The position numbers and the translations under genes were made by a program. Of a DNA stretch of 64,000 nucleotides, positions 1 to 13,458 are shown piece by piece (position 1 is the first letter of the stretch; each line of letters begins with the position of its first letter). The stretch is from Serinus canaria. Its lineage: Eukaryota > Chordata > Aves > Passeriformes > Fringillidae. The stretch lies in assembly GCF_022539315.1 (NCBI RefSeq), contig NC_066316.1, forward strand, positions 61,671,994 through 61,735,993. The letters are read 5' to 3'. The notes under the pieces were generated by a model, which saw only the letters and a program-made list of their open reading frames with translations, made no database searches and was not told the DNA's origin.

Positions 1-199
1 ATTGTAGTTTAGCCTGCAGTTTCATACAATGGGATGCTGGCTCCATGGGTCAAAAGGTACTAGAATAATACTAGAAAGACACTAGAAACACTATAAAAAA
101 TAGCACTGAGCTAAATTATATAAATACATTATTACAGTACAGTATACACACACTAGACCTTACCTCTTAACAGTAGCTATAACTTTTAACTACTTTTTC

Positions 200-385
200 C
201 ACTGGTGCTAGAGTGACAGGGAATGTGCCTAAAGCATCCGATAAGCTCATGAAGGTGAGTTCTGATGGGGACTCAACCACATTCCTCAGGAGATTGTTCC
301 AGTGATTAATTACTCTCATTGTAAAAAAGTCTTTCTTATAGCAAGATAAAACAGCTCCCAGAATCTCTTCCAAAATCTCTCTCCT
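200..385 (-). mobile_element. CR1 LINE fragment, degraded
   Basis: Minus-strand translation contains KKDFFTMRVINHWNNLLRNV followed by VESPSE, recalling the C-terminal end of the CR1 ORF2 reverse-transcriptase protein (FFTVRVTEHWHRLPREVVESPS-like). The plus strand has the matching CR1 noncoding text (CTCAGGAGATTGTTCCAGTG). It is a dead remnant with no intact ORF. Confidence 0.75.
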
Positions 386-1569
386 TTACCTTCTTTGGTA
401 AACCTCAGTAAAAAAATAATGTATAGCAGAGGACAGGGCTAGGTCTGAAGATATAATGGAAATAGGAAGCATTAAATTGATTTTATCACATGTGTGTCTA
501 CCATAGGACAATATTTTCCTTTACACATGTATCTGATCCATAAGATTGTATGAAGAGATGACAGTTCAGCAAAACAGAATTTTGATACTGGTTTAGGAGA
601 CATTCTTAAGTTTTCTTACAGGCTGTAAGGATGCTTATACTAGGAACATGCAGAATTATTTGGAATACAATCTAACCATGTATTAATTGTGCCATCACAT
701 ATGTCATACTACCTGTAACTGGATGTCAGGCCAGGCCTGCAGCAGAAGACAATTCTAACAAAACAAAAAAAAAAGATTGAACAGGTTGCTCTTTAGTGAT
801 TTACTTTGAACTTGAAATTTTAAATTTATGTTTTTATCAGCAGATTTTCATGATTGTCCTGATGGTTCTGAAACTAATTTTCCAATTGTCTTAATGGTCT
901 ATTTATAAAGTAAAGTTTAAAAGTTCATTTTTTCTTTTTCTATCATGAAATGTTTGGTTTTTTTCTCCAGCTGTAACTAACAGAATGTAAGAATGAACAT
1001 ACAAGCCTTGTGTGGTACTTTTGAGTGTGCATAACTTTGTATGAAGCATGCTCTGTGATAGAATCATGAGCAGAAAATTATTGTATTATTATTGATATGA
1101 ATTAAAAAGATCTGCCTGATTCTTAGGCAGCTCTGTTTTCCTTCAAACACCCTGACTTCTCGTGACTGGGATTAGTGGAACTGAGCTTCGCATCAGTGAT
1201 CCAGCTTGATCACTATGCTCCTAATGTCAGAGAATCTGAATCAAGATCCTTTTCTGATGCCAACATCTCTATTAAAATAATAAAGTTCTGATCACTCATT
1301 ACAGTTGTCTTGGATAAATATGTAACAGGACTACCAGTGACAGTATTACTCTGAGTTTTTACAATTCACAGAGGTTATTTAGAATATTTTTGAAAAGTGA
1401 AATACTTTTTCCCCCATTGCTCAACAGATTTCTGGCTGTCCTATCAATTGAGTCTTTTTCCCTCTCTCAAATGTTTTTCCAGTTTGCCTGGGATGAAAAT
1501 GGATACTGTGAGGTGAAAAATGGAGGATGAGCACGTGGGAAGGCACATCAAACTCTTCACCAATAAAAC

Positions 1570-1588
1570 AGAGAGAGAGAGAGAGAGA
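1570..1588. repeat. (GA)n microsatellite
   Basis: About nine GA units, uninterrupted. Confidence 0.95.
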
Positions 1589-1720
1589 CTGAAAATGAAG
1601 GTTGGTTCAGGCTCGAATTTATACATGAAGTGATTACAAACTGCGGACACATATCCTGGGGCTTGTGGATACCGCAGTGTGAGCATGTGTTGTCATTAGG
1701 CTTTCGGGACTTTCTAGAAG

Positions 1721-1737
1721 ATATATATATATATATA
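1721..1737. repeat. (AT)n microsatellite
   Basis: Seventeen bases of alternating A and T. Confidence 0.95.
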
Positions 1738-3227
1738 CTACCATAAAAAATTCAGCATGCATACCTAAAACTTGTGAGATGAAATACTCTGTTTGTCAAT
1801 GTAAAGGTTCATCTCTCATGTAAAAATACAAAAGAAACCCAGCATTTCTAGGAGTGGGTTCATGCCACTTTGACACACAGCTTTAGAGTGATTCAGATGA
1901 ACTGCAACTGTGAGAACTCAGAGCTGATTCCCTCGTGGCATCTTTCAACACCAGATGGCACACGACTAAACTTAGCTGCCTGAATGAAGGAAGGCAATTA
2001 AATGTCTAAACATACATACATAGAACCATTTTAGATGTTCAAAAGACCCAAGATACCCACATGAGCTGGCATGTATCACACAAGATCTGTGGGAGTTCTG
2101 TGAAATGTCATATTGGGACAGGCAGGATACCCTAGGATTTTTAAAATACTAGTGGATATTTTATTTTAAGCACTTGAAATATTCAGTACAGAAGGAATTC
2201 TGTTACCTACAAACATCCAATGCCACTTGGGAGTTCCTGGAGAGTCTGGGATGCCTCGATAGAGCAGAGATATGCAGCCCAACCCCAATATGAACCCTGA
2301 ACTCTCTGAAGCAGCAGCAGATCCAGACCAGGTTAGACTCCTTGTGATATCTGAAGTGCTTTTCATAAAATTGAATCCTGCTTTGTGCAGCTAGGTGTGG
2401 GCTAAATGTCTGTAGGTTGAGTCCCTGTTAAGATGTACTTAATGTCATGCTGTGTTTGTAGAATTGTTGCATGTTCAGCAAGTCTGCCTGACAATGCGCA
2501 TCCACCCCTACCAGAATCACCTCATTCCTTTCAAAGAACATCCTTGTCACTTTATGTAAGCTGTAAGTATCCTGGTTTGTAAGTCAGGTTGCCACTAGGC
2601 TTTTGTTCAGATCAGTCATTAACCTTGAACAACTTCATTGGTGGTGTATGGAGTGAAAAACTTGCTGGTTTTATACTCCTAAAGCAATTTAATTGTAAAT
2701 TAAATTGTAAAATAATAATTGTAAAATAGCTGACCTCCCCCACCTCCCCAAGAGCATAGCCAATAGCCCTCCTTCAGAAGTAGGGCATGGGCATTGCTAC
2801 TACACACGTCAGAAACTAAACACCGGCCAATCAGTTTAACTCACGCAGATGAAAACGTCGTACAAAGCCATTAACCTGAGGAAAAGGAAACCCACACTGC
2901 CCCAGCCTGCACCCTGGAATAGGGCCACAGGCAGCTAGCTGTAAGTTCCCCCATGGCTGTGGGAGAGGGAGTTGCTTCCCCCAGTCACACTCTGTGAAAC
3001 TTAGACTGCATTTTCTAATTCAGAGGCCCATCACCTGATTCTTCTTGTTCATACAGGTTGTCTTTGGAATCCCTTTGGAGCTCCTCTTTATTGTACCCAT
3101 GCACATATCCTTTGGTGAAATTTTGTTCAGGTTTTCCATTTTTTCCGACAGCATTGGGTGTGCTCCCCAGCACAGCACAAAGCCCAGGGGCTGCCCCAGT
3201 GATACTGCAAGCATCAAGTATTTATAC

Positions 3228-3590
3228 CCAGTGATGAGATTCTTCCTGAGCCTTCAAGCTAAACAATCCCAGTCTTCTCAGCCTTTCCTCAAATAAGTAT
3301 CTCTCAATCTTCTTCATTGTCCATTGCTGGACTTGCATGTCCAACATATGTCCATGTTTGCCCAGAACTGGACTCAGTACTCTACACATGACCTCACCTG
3401 TGCTAAGCAGAGGGAAGGATCAACCCATTTCGCTTGCTGGCACCACTCTACCTGTTGCAGATCAGTACAACACAAGTAATTGGCCTCCAGCTGGGCTTGG
3501 GCTACTCTCTTTGAACCCTGTCTTTCAGTCAGTTTTGGATCCACCTCTCTGTCCATTGATCTAGTGATGTGCCAATCCTGCTGTACAATA
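3228..3590 (-). mobile_element. CR1 LINE fragment, divergent
   Basis: The plus strand reads as an antisense CR1: CTGAGCCTTCAAGCTAAACA, then TCTCAGCCTTTCCTCA, and CCCAGAACTGGACTCAGTAC followed by TCTACACATGACCTCACC. These are diagnostic CR1 blocks in the right order, with many substitutions. The right border is uncertain. Confidence 0.7.
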
Positions 3591-3604
3591 AACTGTACAA
3601 TAAA
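3581..3604. repeat. 12-bp tandem duplication
   Basis: Two exact copies of CTGTACAATAAA at the edge of the 3.2-3.6 kb CR1 fragment. Confidence 0.9.
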
Positions 3605-5851
3605 AATCCAGGTTTGGCAAATGCTGCAAAGTGATGCTGTATTAAGAAAGTTGACTTGGTGAATCCATATTATGACAATTAATTTTTTAATGGGTTAAAA
3701 TCAATCTTTGATACAGGTAAAATAATCATGATAGATGTGATTTAGTTTTCACTTAACAGAACTGATGTGGCTTCTTCTGTCTTCTTAGACTGTTTTCTTT
3801 ATACCCAAAAGATAAGAAGCCATTCTAAAAGCAAGGACAGAAATTATTTTTCACATGTAGCTCAGAAGTAGATTTCTTTATTGGTTTAGAAAGCATTCAT
3901 TTCTGTATATGTGCATTGGGAGTCTGGTACAAAAGCTATTGCTAAAAAACATTTAATTCAAGTTCTTAAAGGAGGTTCTTCTTTGAAGTGCTATTGATAC
4001 TGACGGAATGTCTAGCAGATGGAATTATTGCTGCATTGCTGGATGCAATACCTATTTCTGGGGTTTAAATTCTACATCTCCAGACTGAAGTGGAAGTGCA
4101 TCCTGCCATGTGACTGGGAGTGACTGAACCAACCTGACTATTATCTATATCACCAAGAGAAAAACATAACAACTCTTTCAAAAATAGCAGAAAGAAACAG
4201 GTAAGTACTCTATTGTAATGTCCTTACATAGGTATCCATTTAGCATCATGATGCAAAGATATGAATCACACTTCACTGAAAAGTTAGGTTTTTAAAAAAT
4301 TTTCCAATTTTTGCAAAACCCTTGGGATGGATCCTTCTAAGAATGGAAACCCCCCCTAAGATTTCTTCAAAAGGAGTTCACAGTAAAAAGGATGCCTCTT
4401 TATGATCAATCACAGAATCAGCAAATGCGAGAATAAAGTTTAATTTCCTTTTCTCTTAAAGAAGAAAACTGAATAGGGAAGAACTGCCAGCAATCTATCA
4501 CAATGAGCAAAGTGTATTTAGAGAATTGGATGCCCAGTTAGAGTGACTTCAGCTTCCGTAAGAGCACAACTGATTCCCAAAAGTAGAATGCCTTTAAAAT
4601 TGAGTCCTGTGCCTTTAAAATCCCAACTGCCATAAGACAAATCACTTGGTATCACATGTTATCTACTCTTGTGCCATCACTATTTAAAAAAATTTCCTCC
4701 TCTGTGTCATGTATAGCCATGGCAATTTCAGAATCTCTCTCCTCTTTTTAGAAAGTGGCTGCTCTACGGCTGTTTGTTGTTCTGCATTTTGCTTTAGCTT
4801 GATAAACATACATATATAAGAAAGCAGAACAACATCAACATGAAGATTCAAATTTTGGTCAGCTGACAGCTTACCTGTAAGCCATACCAATTATTTGGGA
4901 TGCCAGTATTCTGGGATAAGAAGTAGCTTATTTGCAACACATTCTGACTTCATCTTTTGCTAAGTAGTGAGTGGTGGGAAACAGAGCAAATATTGAATAG
5001 CTCCTCAGTTTTTACCTAATTTATTAAAACAATTAAATCACAGACTGCATATTCTCTTTTGATGTGTCTTTGTACTTTGCAGGGGTTTTTTAAAAGCCCT
5101 TGTTAAGCCATGGCTTTATCCATGTGATAAAGTGGCATCACTGCATGCTCTTTTGGTTTGGTAAATTCTAAATTCAGGGAGAATTAAGATGACGTGAGGA
5201 TTGAGCTGAAGGATGTGTGATCTGTAGAACAGATTCCTCTCAAAGGTGTGAAATGACACACCCTGTTACTCAGACTATGCCTACAAAAGCTTCCTGAGGC
5301 TCACACAAATAGCAGTTTTCAGTGCAGCTTGCCTGTGCTCCAGCTCAGAGGGACTCGAGCCAGTCCTGCACTGAGCCCCAGCCAGACAGCTGAACTGGAG
5401 GCAAGGTACATTAGCTTGGATTCAGGGCTGTGCCAGAGTGGGGATCCATGGCTCCTGCTTGGGAGTTGTCTGGCATTTGGGTGGAGCTGAGACACCACTC
5501 TGCTGTTGGCAGAGCAGCGCTGCCATTCCCCAGATCATCTTCCCTGCTGATAACAAAGCCTGCAGCAACCTTTCCTCTTCACCTCTTCATTGGAAAATGT
5601 GGGGTTTGGGAGGATGACAGCAGAGTGCTGCTATCAGTCACTCTCTTACGAGTAGTGGCAAGGCCTCTACAAGGGAATGACACCAAATTATTATTGAAGA
5701 CTTCATGAAACTCAGTGCATCTCCCTTGTCTCTCTCCCCATTGTTCCCTCATAAATGTCTTTTTTTCTTCTATGATACTCTCACACAGCACTCATGTATT
5801 TTGGTCCTGATTAAGCTGGGCAAGCTACTACAATCAAGTGCATCCAGTATG

Positions 5852-5852
<1 letters not shown>

Positions 5853-5879
<27 letters not shown>
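5853..5879. repeat. A27 homopolymer
   Basis: Uninterrupted run of 27 A. No AATAAA or matching direct repeats around it were seen that would make it a retrocopy tail. Confidence 0.95.
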
Positions 5880-5882
<3 letters not shown>

Positions 5883-7630
5883 CAATTTGAAAAACTTTTT
5901 TTTCTGCATGTAATGTCCTAAAATTTGGTCAAGATGTCACAAAAGGTCATTAAAATTTCCCTTCCCCTTTTGTGAAAGTACAAGAAATATATAAAAAGCA
6001 TAATGTTACAAGCTATGGATGCAGGAAGATGCTTTGCATCCTAATTTTCAGGGAGCCTGCTGCAGTCTGCAAATGCTCTCCCCTTCCCATTATGACAATC
6101 CCAGGTTCAGTTAACACTGATTTCAACTAACAGTAGAGAATGAAGTCTTCACTTCTTACTAAAATATTGAGCTTATATGTCTGAAGAGTAGAATGGAAGA
6201 AATTAATTTAAACTAACATTAATAATTTCCTTTTCTGATAAACTGAATTCAATCTTCTGTATCCATAGCAAAATGGAGAAATATTTTCTACATCAGATAC
6301 TTTTTCTCCCATAAACATGAAGATTCAATCCATATAAATGCTTTGTGTTATTCAGTGATATCAGGAAAAATACCTTTGACTGTAAGACAAGGATTTTCTG
6401 TTCACTGTTATTGAGGTTGGTTTGCTGCCTGGCACAAATTACCTGTTTTTCCTCCTCAGAGGTCAGCTCATCTGCCTGTCTCTTCTATCTCTTCAGTTGT
6501 GTGACCTCATTCACTGGAGTGTGCATCTTATTAAAATAATTTTTTGAGTAATAAAGAAGGTTATTTTAATGGGTTTGGGCTTTTGGTTTGTGGGTTCTTT
6601 GGTTGGTTGTTTGGTTTGGTTTAATTTGGTTTTCTTTAAGAAGAAGAAGGTCTTTTAATCCCTATTTGATAAGCACACACTGGCAAAATTAAAAACATTT
6701 ATGTAACAATCAACCAGTATAATTATAGATAATTTTACCCCACAGGTAGATCTATTATTTCTTTGATCAAGTTATGCATATATTAAGTGTTATCCATACC
6801 AAAGCTGGTACTAATTGAAATGATGCATGATTACAGTATAATTTAAAGTCTCTTCAGATTTCAGAATTGGGTTTGGCCTAGAAAAAGGCTTTGTTGCTGT
6901 TATTATTTTAGAACCAAATTAATTGTGCTCTTTTAAATTCTGTATTTGGTTTCTACTCATTTTATCTGCCTACACATGCCTCTTTTGCAGACTGCCTTTA
7001 CCACTGGCTGGCCCCATTCAAGCCTATTCAATGGCCAGCAAGGAAAAGTTAAGCAAGTCTCATAAAAATGCAGGTTACTACTTCTGCTTCCATTTTACAG
7101 AACTATTGTTTTAAGACATCACCAAGGAGAATAATAAAAAAGTTCCTACAAGCTTCTCTGCTAAAGTAAACATTATTTCTATGCTGATCACATGTAAATA
7201 GACTCAACTCCAGTAATTTAGACTGAAAAACACTGAAACTGATTCCCATGATATATCCAAGTGGAAACAATAATAGATCCAACTTGATTTGCTGGAAACA
7301 AAAACATTTAATACTGTACTTTTCCTGAGAAAACCTTGTAAACTTTTTCAAATAACCCTGATAAAATATATTCAAAAATTTCTTTAGGCTCCTTTCTAAT
7401 ACACAAATACATCATTGTTCCCTTTTTTATTACTGAGACTGCTATGCAGGAGCAGTCCACCGTTTTACCACTTGATGGTGCCAAGTGTTTTACACAATCA
7501 AAGCTAAAAACACTTAAAAAAAAATCTTCTGAAAAGGAGTTTAAGTAGAAGCTTGAATTGTATTTGTTGTTTATGGAAAACATACATTTATCATTTGATA
7601 TCAGGGCTATATGAAGATTAGGCATTATCA

Positions 7631-7660
7631 TTCACTTACTGTAACTTCACTTACTGTAAC
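7631..7660. repeat. 15-bp tandem duplication
   Basis: Two exact copies of TTCACTTACTGTAAC. Confidence 0.95.
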
Positions 7661-7688
7661 TGAAAATTGTTTTTAAACGTGTGTATCT

Positions 7689-7692
<4 letters not shown>

Positions 7693-7735
<43 letters not shown>
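7693..7735. repeat. (TG)n microsatellite
   Basis: About 21 TG units, flanked on both sides by GTATCTT-like sequence. Can form Z-DNA and is likely length-polymorphic. Confidence 0.97.
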
Positions 7736-7737
<2 letters not shown>

Positions 7738-9873
7738 CTTAAATATCAGCGCAATCTGCCAGCGATTCCTCTGGCCTCTGTCTCTGTGATGCTGAGCTAC
7801 TTGGTGTTTACATCCTCTAGGTGAGGACAACCAGGCATGTACAGATCTCCAGTGTGCTCCTTTTCCCCATACACATCCCTGACAGTGTGTCTACTCCACA
7901 GTCACCTCCTTTCACAAATCACTCTCATGTCCTCACCATTTGCAACACTCTCATTTTTATTTGAGTCCAGGATAAAATTAGCTGAGCAAGTTGACTCAGC
8001 AGTGAAATGTGACTGACTCATAGCGCTTGGCATAGCATCACCATGAACAGAATTTGGCAAGAGCAAGCACAAGATTGTTCAGGGGGCTCTTAGCTTTGGT
8101 TAGAACAGAGAATTTAGGTAGGATTGATTTGATATTTAGGACAGTGAGCTACGATAATGCTTAGCAGCAATTCAGCATCAGAAGAGGAAAAATAATTAGA
8201 AAGAATATGGGTGGAGATCTGTGCCTGTTCCTTAGGACTTGGGTGTAGTGAAAGACAGTGGGGTGGGAGAAGGCACTTGTACATACTTGTGCCAAGGAGG
8301 CTGCAGGCAGAATTTACAGGCAAGTTGACGTGTTGGTGTAGTGTGGCTGACTTTGGAGGAGTTACAGGAAGGAGACTGCCCAGATGCTGATACTGATAAC
8401 CTTTTGGCCATAGCATTATTTAGGACACAGAGGAAAGATCTCCACTGGCTTGCTCTGCTTCAGGATGGACATGAACAACATGCTGTACATTTGCAAACTC
8501 CTTTTGAATACTAATTTCCTTAAGAGAAATGAAGTTAATTATGAAGTTGCAGCAAGCATTCTGTGCAGGTCTCCTTTACAGCTCACAGGGATGGGCTGTA
8601 TGCTTATGGGGGCTATATGCTTAAGAAGGTCTGTGGGTCCCTTCAGAGAGTATGAAAGAGGGAGAAAATTGTGCATCAAGATAGATTTGCAAAGAGAAAC
8701 TGAAAAGAATGATAAATGCAGAATGAAAAAGTGTAAGGAGGGAAACTGCAGAAGGCAGCTGTCTCAAGGACACCTTGAAGATGTTAGGAAGCCATTTAGC
8801 TGCAAGAGAGTTACACCCAAGTGCAAGCTGAGGTGTTGAGTGGGCACCAATCCATGCACTTGGGCAATTACTACCAGTCCTGTGAAAGATGCCATGTGAC
8901 TTACTGCAGTCAGGCAAAGGGATTTAGCTACACTTTCTGACACCTGTGCTATAGTGGAAGTGTCTCAGCCATGTCTCTGCAATCATCTTCACTCCTGCTT
9001 AATTTCTGACCTCCTGATTAACTTCTGATCAGAGTGAGATGCTGGTGTCAGGAGCTATGTTCAAAAATGCTAAAAGCTTCTACAATTTTTAGAAAAAATG
9101 GTGTTTGCATAATAATCTCATTACTATTATGCCTGGCATTTATCTGCTACTTTTGTATTTTTCAATTGGTTTGCAAAAGTCTAATTGAATCACATTAAAC
9201 AGCACCTGTCCTCAGCCAGTGCTCCAACCCAGGAACTTGAATACACAAGCTTGTTAGAGCACAATTAGAATCGAATTGTGAAATCACACATCTGCCTCTC
9301 CAGCTCCAACATGCTCACAAAGCACTTTTCAAGGCAGGTTTTTCCTGGAAAACAGTTCATGCTTCCAGCTGCTCAGTTCCAGTTTTTCATCTGTTGTGCT
9401 GAAAAGAGCACATAGTAATTAAAAGTTCAATTCACACTATTCTATTGAAAGAACATTTCTGACTGTTCTGTGCCAAGATCTCAACTGTTATTGCTCCTCT
9501 TTCCAATTCTCACTTTTAGCACCCACCTGTTTAGCTGGGATGGGCTCTTGGTTTCAGCCTAGCACTCCTGACATGCCCTGACATGTAAACATGCATTCCC
9601 AGCTAATAAACAGATATGTCCTAACCTCAGGTCACCCATGGTGGGAAGGATTTATTAGCACACATTGCCACACCACAGTTTCACATACAGTTCAATACAG
9701 TACTGTTGCCAGTGCTGCTGCTTAAGTGTTTGTGAGAATTAATGCATGAGCCTACTGCAATCAGATGAACATGATTAAAAATTGGTAATACTTAACAGGA
9801 TTCAAATTATACATATATAAAATGTACATAGCAGCATATACTTTAATATGATAACTAGTAATGAACATGTGTT

Positions 9874-9879
<6 letters not shown>

Positions 9880-9917
<38 letters not shown>
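9880..9917. repeat. (TA)n microsatellite
   Basis: Alternating A and T with one interruption (GTATATATA at the right end). Confidence 0.95.
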
Positions 9918-10606
9918 AGCTAGAGGGAAAAAGAACAGTATTTGATTATTTTACTGTTTTACATAACCATCCAAGTGAAACAAACCATTCAATTTAAAAG
10001 CTTGGCTATACATGTATGTCCACAATGTCAAGAAGCAGGCTGAATTTTTTTCTGATGAGTTAACTTACTAGCGTGGGTGGAGAAAATGACAGGCAAGGAA
10101 TTTTCCTTGTGGAAAGAAGTCTGCCCTTTAGTTCTCAAGGTGCATAAGAAGTCAGTGGATGGGTGAAAGTGGAACATTTTGAGTAATTTAACAAGTGGGG
10201 TTTGAAAACTGATTGAACAAAGAAGAATACCAGAACTGTGAAAAAGGCCTGGGAAGGACCCAATCCCTTTCCCAGCTGGGCATATATTAGCAATTTACTT
10301 CTTGGTATTTAGAGGGAAGGTTCTCTTACCAGAATATTTAGCTTCTGCCTGGTGCATAGTTTCTTGTAACTCTTTTGGAAGCAATAATCAAGAGGGCTCT
10401 TCAGTGCTGGAGATGGTAGACTAAAATAGAAAGAGTAACTGCTATAATTAGAGCTATTCCTCAGATTATTATATTGAGGAGACAGGACATATCTATATAT
10501 AGGCTTATAAAGTGAAAGAAAATCTATATTTGAGGAAACATGGAGTAATAAATAATCTAAAAAAAAAAAAAAGACAGAAAATTGCATCAGGACTAAATTT
10601 ATTTTC

Positions 10607-10682
10607 CAGAAGGAAGAAAAAAGTTAATCAGGAAGAAATTGAAACAGAAGGAAGAAAAAAGTTAATCAGGAAGAAATTGAAA
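10607..10682. repeat. 38-bp tandem duplication
   Basis: Two near-perfect 38-bp units, each containing GGAAGAAAAAAGTTAATCAG followed by GAAGAAATTGAAA. Purine-rich on the plus strand. Confidence 0.95.
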
Positions 10683-10736
10683 CAATCTCCTAGATTCTAG
10701 AGTCTCTTTACCCTGTGTGGCAACCTAGCCAGATCT

Positions 10737-10759
10737 CAATTCAGTACAGAACTGAATTG
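10737..10759. repeat. Inverted repeat: 9-bp arms
   Basis: CAATTCAGT and ACTGAATTG are perfect complements around a 5-base loop. Confidence 0.85.
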
Positions 10760-10904
10760 GTGTGAGACCTTGGTGTTTGAGTGGGACTTTCAAAGAACTT
10801 TCACTTCCTTACTCAGTAGTCAAAAAAGCCAATCATGCATGAAAAATGAGAAAGCCATTATAAGAGTCCATAATTTCCCAGATATTCAGGGCCTTGTGTG
10901 TGTC

Positions 10905-11330
10905 TCATCTATGTTCTGTCCTGTACCACCTATCTCAAAAGAAAGTAGAACTGGAAAAGGACCAGAGAACAGCAATAAGAACAGTCAAAGTATTGGGAGC
11001 ATTTCTGCTGTGTGAGCAGCTCACAGGCTAAGGCTCTTTAGCTTGGAAAAGAGATGTTGGGTGATGGAGAACAGGGAGAATTTGACATAATGTTATTTAG
11101 AGCAGGGGCACACAAGTCTCACAACATGGAGGCACTGGGCAGGGGCTGACAGTTCACTGGCTCTTCCTATGCAGTGCCTATTGGATTCTAGTGGCAATTC
11201 CAAATTAAAAAAAAAATACTAATTCAGATAATGTGTGCTAACTTAGCACCTCCCTTGCTGTGGAATATTGTGATTAATAAAAATCTGCATCTGTTTAAAA
11301 GTTATTGGGAAATTTCATTTAATAATACCT
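10905..11330 (+). mobile_element. Ancient CR1-like LINE fragment
   Basis: Sense-strand CR1 text in order: GTAGAACTGGAAAAGGACCA then GAGAACAGCAATAAGAACAG; GCTCTTTAGCTTGGAAAAGA; and the tail block TTGCTGTGGAATATTGTGAT followed by AAAAATCTGCAT. It resembles old CR1 subfamilies shared by birds and other reptiles more than young avian copies. Divergence and several indels leave no coding capacity. Confidence 0.6.
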
Positions 11331-11599
11331 GTAAGGACAACAAAACACAAAAAATACCACTTCTTCCCCAGCAGATCCTGCAGAGCCTCCAAGAGTGCTT
11401 AAAAAGCCCTGACTCTATTCAAGTTGTGTGTTACCAGATTTTGTCTGATCTAGCACAGCTGCTGTCACAAGTTCCCAAGGACCAGGTATTGATTCAGGAA
11501 CACTGTTGTGAGCTACTAGGAGAACATTACAGTGCCTGGGGGACCAGAAAGCTGCCTCAGAGTGGCTGTTCCCACACTGTTCTCTTTGTGCTGTCCTAA
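11231..11599 (+). other. Unrecognised 122-codon ORF, partly in a CR1 relic
   Basis: The first third lies in the 3' end of the ancient CR1 at 10.9-11.3 kb. The remainder encodes a leucine- and glutamine-rich stretch (QQILQSLQECLKSPDSIQVV) with helical character that I cannot assign. A chance ORF is the default reading. Confidence 0.2.
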
Positions 11600-12859
11600 C
11601 ATTCACAGTCTGGTGTGAAATATTTCACACTTCCAACTGAAAGGTAGAAAGGGACTGAAAATCTGTTAGAAAAATTACAGGCTAGAGACCAAAAATTGGA
11701 AGCAAATATGTTGCCTTCTGGTAGCAAAGCAGAGGATATTTATGATCAGTGGAGAGATCAGTTTTACTAAAATGTAAGTGGTCTGTCAAATTGTGAGTGT
11801 GGGAGAGAGAGAGATCATGAAAAAATGCATTTGTGAGACTGTAAAAAGTATTTATCATCTACAATCTCAGTCTGGCTATTAACACACTCCTTTTTTTGTG
11901 CTGAATACTTTTCTGCAGAAAACCACACTCCTTTTGCTTTAGTTCCAAATGGAAGTTGCCAGCCTGAGACCACAGTGCCTAGAAGAAAATATTTAGTTTT
12001 ATTTACCTCATTAACTGAATGTTTCCATTCAAGAAGTCAGCCTTATTGTTTCTCAGGTCAATCTAGTAATGATCCTAAAAATTATATTAAAGTGATTAAA
12101 AATGCATTTAGATAGAAATTTGCACACTCAGTGTCTGATAGCATTCCACAAAGTCAACATCAAACTGCTGTCTCCTTCTTGCTGAAAGTGGTATGTCCAG
12201 ACATGATAAAACTTCAAATTGTGAGTATGGAACATTGGTCTCAGCCTCTACAATACCAACAGTAATGTTTCAACTAAATTAATTCTAACTAGTTAGATTG
12301 ATAAAGCAGGACACACAAAGACTGCTCTTTGTGAGGAGTATCATTTACCTAAAAATATAATTTTAGACATAACATCTGAATATATCAGTCTAAAAAAACC
12401 TGTCTGCCAAGACAATTTTTAAAAATAGATTGCTATGTAATTTGCTTTCTTACCTTTTAAAAATGCTGGGCCGTTTTCAGCTGGTCTTGACTCTTATGCT
12501 TGTTTATTCCTAGTTGGTGCTACACAACTCCTATCTTAAAACCTTCCTGGCTCCTAGTAGTCTCTCTAGAAAGGTGCTGACTATTCAGGGTGAATTGGAC
12601 TGAGACTCATTTACATTCCATGGGAGGTAATGCTAACTTCAACTACCTTTGAACTCATGAACAATAAAATGGAGACTATGCCTGATGGCTAGACTCTATT
12701 TTGAAAATGCAAGTATAGCCCATTATTGTGCAAAAACCTTTCAAAGATGTGTGCTTCTACCATCCACTTTCAGGCAGTTCCTTGCCCTTTAATAAAGAAG
12801 TTGGGGCAGCATTCTTCAAACACGTAAGGCTGATGCTAGGCTGCCAAGTACATGGCATT

Positions 12860-12900
12860 TTTCCAGAAATATCTTGCATCCATCAAGGTATTTCTGGAAA
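12860..12900. repeat. Inverted repeat: 17-bp stem, 7-nt loop
   Basis: Left arm 12860-12876 (TTTCCAGAAATATCTTG) pairs with right arm 12884-12900 at 16 of 17 positions; the odd one would be a G-U pair in plus-strand RNA. The loop is CATCCAT. Confidence 0.9.
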
Positions 12901-13415
12901 TCCACTGAGGTCAGTCATATTGTGCCCCTACCCCATTTCAATGGCTTTCTGAACAACACTCTAGCCACCATGTGTAGTCCAACTCAGTTCAGCTATATTC
13001 TTCAGTGAAATCACCACATGTTTTCCTTTTCCTTACATGAAAGACGTCTCAAAAATGCCTTAATGTGATTTATAATAATGAATATGCTTGATGTACTCTT
13101 CTTCTCCAAGGTAATTTTTAACTTTTGTTAACTCCCGCCCAAATTCCTTAAATGCCTGGTCACAGAAGAGCATGTCCTGCAATATTACTCAAATGTGATG
13201 TAAACCACTAACAGACAAAAAATGTAATGCCACGTCTCTTAACCCAGTTGATCAAGTCCCTTTTCTGGCATGGTGGGCTGTCAATAAAATAAGCAGGTAT
13301 GAATGTGAGAGATTTACCAAAATGAAGTACTTTGTCTCCTAAGGCTCCATATATTTGCCAGTATAACCAGACTGAGTAAGAAAGCTTTTCCTGCATTTAG
13401 TTTATATTGAATTAA

Positions 13416-13458
13416 TATATGGAATATATAATAATAGGATATTTATATGGAATATATA
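13416..13458. repeat. A+T-rich direct repeat, period 28
   Basis: TATATGGAATATATA at 13416 recurs at 13444. Confidence 0.8.

Larger units (their letters stand above)
386..3227. other. Intergenic, nothing identified besides simple repeats
   Basis: A+T-rich unique-looking DNA with (GA)n and (AT)n. A slightly G+C-rich segment at about 2.73-2.95 kb has no recognisable content. Confidence 0.6.
3605..10904. other. Intergenic, nothing identified besides simple repeats
   Basis: Contains A27, (TG)n, (TA)n and small duplications. ORFs up to 129 codons (8450-8839, plus) have no recognisable product and are of chance length. Confidence 0.6.

Noticed and set aside
5270..5879. Processed retrogene ending in the A27 run
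   Set aside because: No recognisable protein, no poly(A) signal before the run and no flanking direct repeats seen.
9200..9290. tRNA pseudogene on the minus strand
   Set aside because: The partial T-arm-like text does not extend into acceptor or anticodon arms.
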